This document shows, one piece after another, positions 57,141 through 64,000 of a DNA stretch of 64,000 nt (positions are counted from its first letter, which is position 1; every line of letters starts with the position of its first letter). The stretch comes from Gautieria morchelliformis (lineage: Eukaryota; Basidiomycota; Agaricomycetes; Gomphales; Gomphaceae), in NCBI GenBank assembly GCA_015179125.1, contig WHVA01000432.1:33862-97861 (forward strand), written 5' to 3'. The translations under genes were made by a program, and so were the position numbers. The notes below the pieces were generated by a model. It did not search any database and was not told where the DNA came from. It saw only the letters and a list, made by a program, of their open reading frames with translations.

Positions 57141-58406
57141 CTCAGAATTGTTGTTGTTGTTATTTCCGGAGTTGTTATTTCCAGAATTGGTCTTCTTCTT
57201 GTCCTTATCAGACTTCTTGTAAGAAGACTTGTTGTGCTTGTTCTGGGTGGAAGTTTTGTGAGCGATCTTGGAATGTTGTTCCCAGTAGCATGCATCGATG
57301 GATTGAGCGAGATTGCAGAGGTCGGTCAGAGTGGTGGGTTTTCCTACGCGGGTGATTTCATCCTTGAGGTGGGACAGAAGGCCCATGTAAAACTGTTGGC
57401 GGAGGGCTTCGCCCATTGAGAACAAGCAGAGACAGAGATCGATGGGCATGAAGGAAACTGGTGCAGTACAGGGAATGCAAACACCATCTTACATAGGGTG
57501 CAGCCCCAAAAGACGAAAAATGGGATATAAAAAATAAAAATAAAAACAAAAAATAAAAACTGTTGGCGGAGTGTGGCTTCTCCCCACTCGAGGAGCAAGC
57601 TGCTGGAAAGTGACAATGTATTTAGCTATCTTATGAGTGTCTTTCATATGAAGCTTATCAAGTTCATTTTCCGCGTTGGCTTCCATATCGAAATGTTCAA
57701 AGTTGTTGTGGAGTTCAAAAACAAAATTGGGAAAATTGTCCACCCAGTCGACGACGGCATAGGGATCCATGAGAGCTGGTGTGAAATAGTCGAGAGCCAT
57801 GCCATGGAGGTAGGAAAGGGCATAGTTGACTTTTTTCTCGTCATCAGAAAAGGCATCAGGATGGTCACAGAAGTTGAGCTGAAGCTGAACCAGAAAAGGC
57901 TGAAGCTTCTTTGGGTCAGAACTATCGAATTGGTTGGGTTCACAAACTTTGGTCTTGCGGTGTGGTGCTTGAGCTGGGCATTGGAGGTTGCTGGCTAGCA
58001 TGGTGATAGCCTGTGTGAGGTCTGGTACTTGGGTAGGCAGAACTGGGTTGGTGGGATTCAGAGGTGGAGGACTGCCTGGGGATCACCAGGACCTTGGGGG
58101 TGGGGCCGGTGGGGGTGGTGCTGGGTGTCAAGATGATGCCATATGGTTGCCACTGCTATTTGAGGAGTTCCTGTTGTAGTCAGGATTACTGGGGTTGATA
58201 TTGGTAACATCTTCTATATGACTTGGCAGAAGATCATCAGTAAATGGACCATTGACACAAGAGCTGGAAGGAACTGCATGTCTTGGTGATGCTGCGGACC
58301 TAAGTGTTCCAATATAAGAGAGAGCTTCAACAGCTCCTGTGCAAGTTGAGGTAGCTGTGGTATGAGGAGGCATAGTGATAGTTATTGGGTGGGAATCAGA
58401 TAATAC
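57141..58406 (-). pseudogene. Decayed Gypsy Gy1-C gag
   Basis: Minus-strand homologue of Gy1-B gag. MPPHTTATSTCTGAVEALSYIGTL starts at 58373, then FDSSDPKKLQPFLVQLQLNF, YLHGMALDYFTPALMDP and ENELDKLHMKDTHKIAKYI (58001–57600). After a short insertion (57405–57555) come KDEITRVGKPTTLTDLCNLAQSID and an Asn run at the LINE junction near 57141. Differences from Gy1-B are mostly CG to TG/CA. It is truncated at the Asn-rich stretch. Confidence 0.88.
57405..57555 (+). mobile_element. SINE-like or processed retro-insertion
   Basis: About 150 bases absent from Gy1-B gag are bounded by direct repeats AAAACTGTTGGCGGAG (57389–57404 and 57556–57571). The insert ends in an A-rich tail (ATAAAAAATAAAAATAAAAAC…). 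A long target duplication plus an A-rich 3' end is the hallmark of LINE-mediated retroposition. The source transcript is not recognised. Confidence 0.6.
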
Positions 58407-58548
58407 TGTTATATATTGTGAATATTGGAAGTCAGAACTAGAAAGGACAGCAGCTTCAACTTATGTGTTGTGCCCCCGATGAACTATTGTCCTAAGTTTG
58501 TTTGGATTGGAAGTCGGAAGCTGGAGAGCAAGTAGCAAAGTAAGTGTC
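58407..58548 (-). repeat. Gy1-C LTR fragment
   Basis: Matches the 3' end of the Gy1 LTR in reverse (TGTTATATATTG for TGTTACGTATCG; GCAGCTTCAACTTATGTGTTG). It breaks off before full length, and the Gy2 solo LTR is inserted at 58549. Confidence 0.75.
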
Positions 58549-59038
58549 TGTCAGGGGACACCCTGTGTTCCATTTCCAGTTCCGACACCACACCCAGTTC
58601 CGACTCCATTTCCGACTCCGGTTCCGGTTCCGATTCCATCTCCGCCTCCGCTTTCGGAAATGATTCCGCTTCTGGGAGAACTTCCACCAGTTCTGTTCGC
58701 CTCGCCAGTTCCACTCCAATTTCCGACTTCCACTCTCGGAACAGTGTCGGAAATCAAGCGACTCGCGTAATAGGTGGCATCAAGGGTCGATCAAGGGTCA
58801 GGGTGGTCAGGGAGATGCAGGGTTGATGGCGGGTGCCAAGTGTTGTCCCTGGCTGCGCAGCGTAGTATAATACGGGCTCGCTGACATTGGGGGTCCTTAG
58901 ACTTTTCTCTTTGGATTTCCCCTTGTCAGGTGAGAATCCCCTCTCTTGTATACTCTGTTCATTTATACATGCTTTGGATTTCCCCTTGTCAGTTGTGTGG
59001 TAGTGTGATCTCCACAACCAGCCAGGGTTGCCCTTACA
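58549..59038 (+). mobile_element. Solo Gy2 LTR
   Basis: 490 bp, TGTCAGGGG…GCCCTTACA, with the target duplication GTGTC (58544–58548, 59039–59043). Nearly identical to the Gy2-D LTRs and rich in TTCCG. Confidence 0.94.
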
Positions 59039-59089
59039 GTGTCATGATGCGTTTATTTCCTATACCCAGTAGCTCTGTCCTCCCATTTA

Positions 59090-59928
59090 CAGTTGTAGCG
59101 AAATAGCTCATGATACTTGACGATGTAACGTGCAAGGTGTTACAGAAAGGTTGTTTAAGCAGCAACAATCCTTTCGCCAGTGAAGATGCTCTGTTGGCGC
59201 CCTTCGCTGACAGCCCAGATAATAGTACAAAGGCTAAGGTAATGAAGGTGAAGTACGAAAACTCACCAGTGGTGCTTAAGTCCTCCTCTGGTCAAAGATA
59301 GAAATCTATAGGAGAGGGCTCAAGACGATGGTCACAGTGAGGTCAAGTTTTGCACAAGATAGATGTATGATAATTAAACTGGGGAATATACATGCGAATG
59401 TAGACTACTTATACCGAATGCTCATATGGTGCTAGCGAATAGGAAAGAGGCTGTTTTGAGTCAGGTTGGATAGGGGTGTGCAGTCAGGATACAAATAGAT
59501 GAAACACATATACAATAGAATGAAAGAGGAGTGCGAACATGAAACGATGGGGAGGAAAGAGGGCAAAGGTATCAAACATGCCTTGAGACCTGCATACATG
59601 TTACCCTGCACAGACTCTTGGTCTGCTGGGTTAATCCCACACGATCTACGGGTAGGACGTCCTGCGAATGCATTCCAGCCATAGGAACACCCAAAGGGGG
59701 TTGAGTCGAGAAGATGATGGGACCAGTGATGAACCATCAATCTGGGTAAAGGATGTCAATTTGATGGCATGACTACTGGCAAATGATGCGAGTAGCGAAT
59801 GGTCGTTTGAAGCAAACGGAGCAAACGGAGCAAATGGAGCAAATGGAGCAAACGGAGCAAACATAGAGGAGGTGTGGTGGAAGGGAAAATAGGGATAGCT
59901 GGGTACAAGAAATAAATGGGTCATGACA
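59090..59928 (+). mobile_element. 5'-truncated LTR, TGTCAAG family
   Basis: Homology to 16564–17756 and 43391–44420 starts at TACAGTTGTAGCGAAAT (about 59090) and runs to GGTCATGACA at 59928. The first part of the LTR is replaced by unrelated bases 59044–59089. No target duplication. Confidence 0.8.
59811..59862. repeat. 9-bp minisatellite (AGCAAACGG)n
   Basis: 5.8 copies of AGCAAAYGG in tandem inside the LTR remnant. Units 3 and 4 have T where the others have C. The other family members lack the expansion. Confidence 0.95.
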
Positions 59929-59985
59929 ACTGTATAGTGTGAAAACTTTAGCGAAGCTAATTTGTCCTGCCCTGCAGTGGTACGA

Positions 59986-60499
59986 TGTTGGGTGCATTGA
60001 TGCTCCTGCACCAAAATCAAGCATAATATATCCAATTTGTTGTGTGCTTTCTCAATTTCTTCTCATGTTGTTCTTGTATCATGCATCCATTTCTCTGGTT
60101 ATTTTCGAAATTTTCCACTCACTCCCTGTCTCTTTATTTCATTTTGTTATTCCTACTTTCACAAGCGGCTGCACCCAGCGGAGTCTGAAATGACTTCGAC
60201 GCGCGAGCTCTTGGGCGCTAAAGGGCCGGGTAGTAGTACATGCGCAGTGAAACAATTTCCCCCTCTCTCAGTGACAACTAAATTCACTGAGAGAGGCAAG
60301 TAAATTAGTCTAGCATTCTTTCGATTTATTGACCTAGAAATCCTCTGTAGTGAATTAATTTCTAGGTAGTGTATAATATATTTATATAGTGACAACTAAA
60401 TTCACTGAGAGAGTGAATTAATTTCTAGTGAATTAATTTCTAGTCTATTCTTTTGAGCAAGAAGTCCATTCCTACTGCCTATAATTCCTGTCCTCAACA
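59986..60499 (+). repeat. Copia B 5' LTR
   Basis: 514 bp, TGTTGGGTGC…CCTCAACA, with clean TGTTG/CAACA ends. It carries a small tandem duplication of GTGAATTAATTTCTAGT near 60413–60440 that makes it longer than the 498-bp LTRs. Confidence 0.93.
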
Positions 60500-60513
60500 G
60501 GGTTATGGGCCCC
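60500..60513 (+). promoter_or_regulatory. Copia B primer-binding site overlapping the start codon
   Basis: GGGTTATGGGCCCC follows the LTR end directly. GGTTATGGGCCC is complementary to the initiator tRNA-Met anticodon stem-loop, and its ATG (60505) is the polyprotein start. Confidence 0.75.
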
Positions 60514-63500
60514 GGAGACACTTCTGAGAAGCTATTGGGTGTTGAGAAGCTTGCTACTGATGGAAGTAATTGGCCATTGTGGCGAGCCACTCTCATCAGC
60601 TATTTCGAGTCCAAAAATCTACTCAAGCATGTAGAAGGGAGAGTCACTAGACCTCCTGATCCTCCAGTTATGCCCCCAGGCCATATTCTCACAGAAGCTG
60701 AGGAAACTCAGATGGATAAGGCTGAGGAGAAGCTGGAGAGATACCTTGCTAGAGAAGGACAAGCCAAGACCCAAATCATCGTCTCAGTGTCAGAGTCATT
60801 AGCCCTGATGCTACAGAAGCAGAAGACAGCAAAAGAGACTTGGGATGCACTGGTCAATGAGATGACCAAAAAGCCCAAGATGGTCCCCACCAGCCTGCAG
60901 AGACAACTCCGCAGTATGAGATGTCCTGAGGATGGAGACTTGAGAGATCATTTGGACAAGGCCCAAGACCTATATGCTCGTCTTAATGAGATGGGAGCTA
61001 GAGTTTCCGAAGAAGAATTTATGGACATCATCCTTGCGTCACTTCCACCATCCTATGAGGCAGTCATGAATGCCCTTACCACTTCGCTTGAAGAATGCGG
61101 GATGCCATTGGTCCCTGATAATATTATTAGGGTACTAAAGGCTCAGTATGACAGGAAGAAAACACTCCCGCAAGAAGAGCAGGTGTTTATTGGTTCATCT
61201 ATTAAAAAGGACCAGAAGGGGCAGAAGGCGCATGTATGCACCAACTGCAAAAAGCCTGGACATTCCATCGAAAATTGCTGGGCTAAAGGAGGTGGTAAAG
61301 AAGGTCAAGGACCACGTCAGAAGAAAAAAGCCAAAGCCAAGAAGAAGAAGAAGGGTAAAGCAAAAGCGAATGTTGCCGAAGAAGAGTCTTCTTCTGAGGA
61401 AAGTGGTGATGGGCATCTTGCCTTCACCAATTTTGACGAGTGCTCTAATTTCAATTTGAGCACATCCTCAGGAGTTATAGTTATACTCGACACCGGAACG
61501 ACATCGCATATGACTCCTCACAAAAATTTATTGAGGAACTACTGTCAATTCTCACAGCCGAGGACTATCCGAGCAGCCAACAAAGGCACTTTTGATGCCT
61601 TTGGTTCAGGACTGCTTGTATTATCCAACAAGGTTGGAGATAAAACAGTAGAAGTCACGTTGCAAGATACATATTATGCTCCAAAAATTGCTGCTACCCT
61701 CGTCTCGATCGGTCGGTGCGATGATGCTGGCTACGACATTCGACTCGGTGGCCAGAAATGCACAATATCTAACGCTACTGGAAAGGTATTGATGCAAGCA
61801 CCAAAGGTCAATGGTTTATATCGACTAGACCTCCAGTCACCAAGTGCTCAAGCCCATATGTGTTTGTCTGCCATGGAAATTCATCAAAAAATGGGGCATA
61901 TCTCACAGAAGTCCCTACAACATCTATTAAATCATGGCATGATATTGGGCATTGAACTGAGCTCCACAGGCGATAGAATTGTCTGCGATGCGTGTATTCA
62001 GGCCAAGATTGCACGCAAACCTCTTCCTCGAGAACCCAGAGACCGAACATCAAAATTCGGTGACAGAATTTATTCTGATGTCTGGGGACCTGCAAGGCAC
62101 CTCACAATCGATAAGAAGTCATATTATGTCTCCTTTATCGATGATTACTCAAGAGAATCGGTGATCTATCTCATGGCGAACAAATCAGAAGCATTCTCAA
62201 AGTACAAGCTCTATGAGGCTTTAATGCTTCGACAGAGAAATGTGCACATCAAGGCACTTGTTTCTGATCGAGGGGGCGAGTATACGAGCTCTGAATTCGA
62301 ACAGCATCTAGCCAAACAAGGCACGAAGCATCAGTTGACGGTACACGACACACCAGAGTCTAATGGTGTTGCCGAACGTCTGAACCGAACTCTCACTGAG
62401 AGAACTCGTGCCATGCTGTTAGAATCAGGCCTTCCTAAGATATTATGGGGCTATGCAATACAGCATGCCAATTATCTTAGGAACAGGACGCACACAAGAG
62501 CTCTACCGGATAAAACGCCCTACGAGATGATCCACCATGAGAAACCGAATCTCAAAGACATTCACGCGTGGGGAACTGAAATCTACGTTAAAGTTACTCA
62601 GGGAGATAAATTGGAAGCTCGTGCCAAGAGAGCTCGGTGGATAGGAATTTCTGCGCAGAGCCATGGTCATTATATTTATTGGCCTGACTCGCACAAAGTT
62701 TCTGTCGAGCGGAATGTTGTGTTTGATTCAGAGATGAAGAAGGGAAAGGTCCCAATCATTTCTATTGAGGAATCCAAGCTACCTACGTCTAGAGAAGAGA
62801 AGAAGGCCATTCCGGCATCAGTGCCTGTGCCCGGTCGCTTAGTCAGCGAAGAGGCAAAGATCGAAGAAATTGATGAAAATGCACCAGAGGAATATCTTGA
62901 AAAGCTGCAACCTATTCAGGGAGTTGATGACAGACCTAGAGAAGCTGAACCGATAAGGAGAAGCGAAAGGATCCGTCAACAACAAGTGCAGCCGGCCCCA
63001 TCAGGTCCCGTAACAAGATCTCAAACCCAGAGACAAGCTGGCGCACATATGACTACGCTAGCTTACGAGGACGTTGAGGACCATAAAGAAGTTTTATTCA
63101 ACCAAGAATTATCCTCCGAGATTGATGGCATCAGTAGCTATGAGTGTGCCATCAGTGCGTTTCTAACCGACGATCAAAACAATAACAAGGCGCCGGATTT
63201 GAGTCAAATTGAACCTAGCAATGCAGACGAAGCTCTGAATAATCCTATATGGAAGAAATCAATGGACAAAGAGTATGAGGCCCTAATCGACAAGGGAGTG
63301 TGGGAACGAGCCAAACCACCTCCTGGAGCCAATATTGTCGGTAATAAATGGGTCTACCTTTGGAAGCGTAATCCAGAAGGGAAACCAATAATGCCTAAAT
63401 CGAGAATGGTCGCCCAAGGCTTCACACAGAAGTTTGGAGTCGACTATGATGAGACATACTCACCTGTTGCTCGGTTATCCTCCCTACGGATCATATGCGC

Positions 63501-64000
63501 CATTGCTGCTAGGAATGACTGGCCTATCCATCAAATGGACGTGGACTATGCATACCTCAATGCTACACTGCCTGAACCTATTTACATGAAGCAGCCGTAT
63601 GGATATGAGTCTGGAGACAAAGACGAAGTGCTACTTTTGAAGAAAGCATTTATGGCCTCAAACATCTGGAAGGGAATGGTACAAACGTCTAAGTGGTGAT
63701 TCCAAAATTAGGATTCACTACGTCAGCCACAGATGGGGCTGTATTTTATAGACGTGACGGAAAGGGGCATGTGATCATTGCAACAGCTGTGGACGATCTC
63801 ACCATCACAGCTGAGAATCAGTCAGTCCTGGACGAAGTCAAACGAGATCTTGCTCAGGTCTTCAGTATGAAAATCTAGGCGAGATTCATTGGCTATTGAA
63901 TCTCAAATCGAAAGAGACTGGCAGAAGAAAACTATTGCAATTTCACAACCTGCATACATCGAGAAGATCATCAAAAAATTTAATCTCGAAGATGCAAAGA
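60505..64000 (+). pseudogene. Copia B gag-pol polyprotein, open to RT then frame-shifted; cut by window end
   Basis: One frame of 1064 codons (60505–63699) encodes gag (~20–230), a CCHC knuckle (CTNCKKPGHSIENC, ~250), protease (ILDTGTTSHMT, ~330), a pre-integrase zinc finger (EIHQKMGHISQ … CDACIQAK, ~460–500), the integrase core with SDVWGP, VSDRGGEY and GVAERLN (~515–630), an acidic linker, and RT from WKKSMDKEYEALIDKG (~915) to KQPYGYESGDKDE. Compared with copia A, small deletions near 63635–63670, 63700, 63870 and 63907 break the frame in the fingers/palm region, and AVDDLTITAEN is in another frame. RNase H and the 3' LTR lie beyond the window. Up to 63640 this is the most intact polyprotein here. 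Confidence 0.92.

Noticed and set aside
59811..59862. CRISPR-like array
   Set aside because: The units are 9 bp in direct tandem without spacers, and the genome is eukaryotic.
1..64000. tRNA or rRNA genes
   Set aside because: I saw no cloverleaf with A/B boxes and no rRNA core motifs by eye. The GGTTATGGGCCC sites are retrotransposon primer sites, not tRNA genes.

Overview
The window looks like a chromosome segment of a filamentous basidiomycete, probably an Agaricomycete. The support is many short GT–AG introns, an ATG14-type autophagy gene beside a BCH–RhoGAP gene, and a transposon mix (Gypsy chromoviruses, copia with an internal-tRNA primer site, Tad-like LINE, Tnp2/CACTA, Harbinger, Tc1) usual in that group. 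Species cannot be named from sequence alone. No rRNA, tRNA or CRISPR array was recognised.

Layout. (1) 1–4.3 kb is a compact host-gene island: an ATG14/UVRAG-like gene and a Cdc42GAP-like gene, both on + and both intron-rich. (2) 4.9–5.6 kb is an internally deleted Tc1/mariner-like element with about 55-bp inverted repeats and a TA target duplication. (3) 5.6–12.0 kb is a tandem triplication of a gene encoding an N-terminal F-box-like region and a casein-kinase-1-like domain. The catalytic HRD is HCN in all three copies, so they look like pseudokinases. Copy 1 carries an in-frame 50-codon duplication that also duplicates its 5' splice site, copy 2 is frame-broken, and copy 3 is intact. (4) 12.0–19.3 kb holds relics: Harbinger transposase (−), Gypsy pol (+), a small coiled-coil gene (−), two LTRs and a Tnp2 transposase fragment (+). 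(5) 19.3–51.3 kb is a nest of LTR retrotransposons. Gypsy family Gy1 has TGTTACG…CGTAACA LTRs. Family Gy2 has TGTCAGG…CTTACA LTRs, and its most complete copy (44642–51323) encodes a C-terminal chromodomain. Two rearranged copia elements and several solo LTRs lie among them. (6) 51.3–57.1 kb is a nearly full-length Tad-like LINE (−). (7) 57.1–64 kb holds a decayed Gy1 gag, further solo LTRs and the 5' three quarters of a second copia element cut by the window end.

The nesting gives a relative history. A Gy2 copy at 39.2–43.0 kb has lost almost all its CpGs relative to the Gy2 copy at 45.3–48.3 kb, while a solo LTR inserted inside it is still CpG-rich. Seven solo LTRs keep recognisable 5-bp target duplications, so LTR–LTR recombination has been frequent. 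Many nonsense codons look like CGA to TGA changes. Together these suggest CpG methylation and deamination acting on repeats, with the host genes confined to the first 12 kb.

Introns and element boundaries were placed by eye from reading-frame continuity, splice consensus and comparison among copies within the window. No database search was run.
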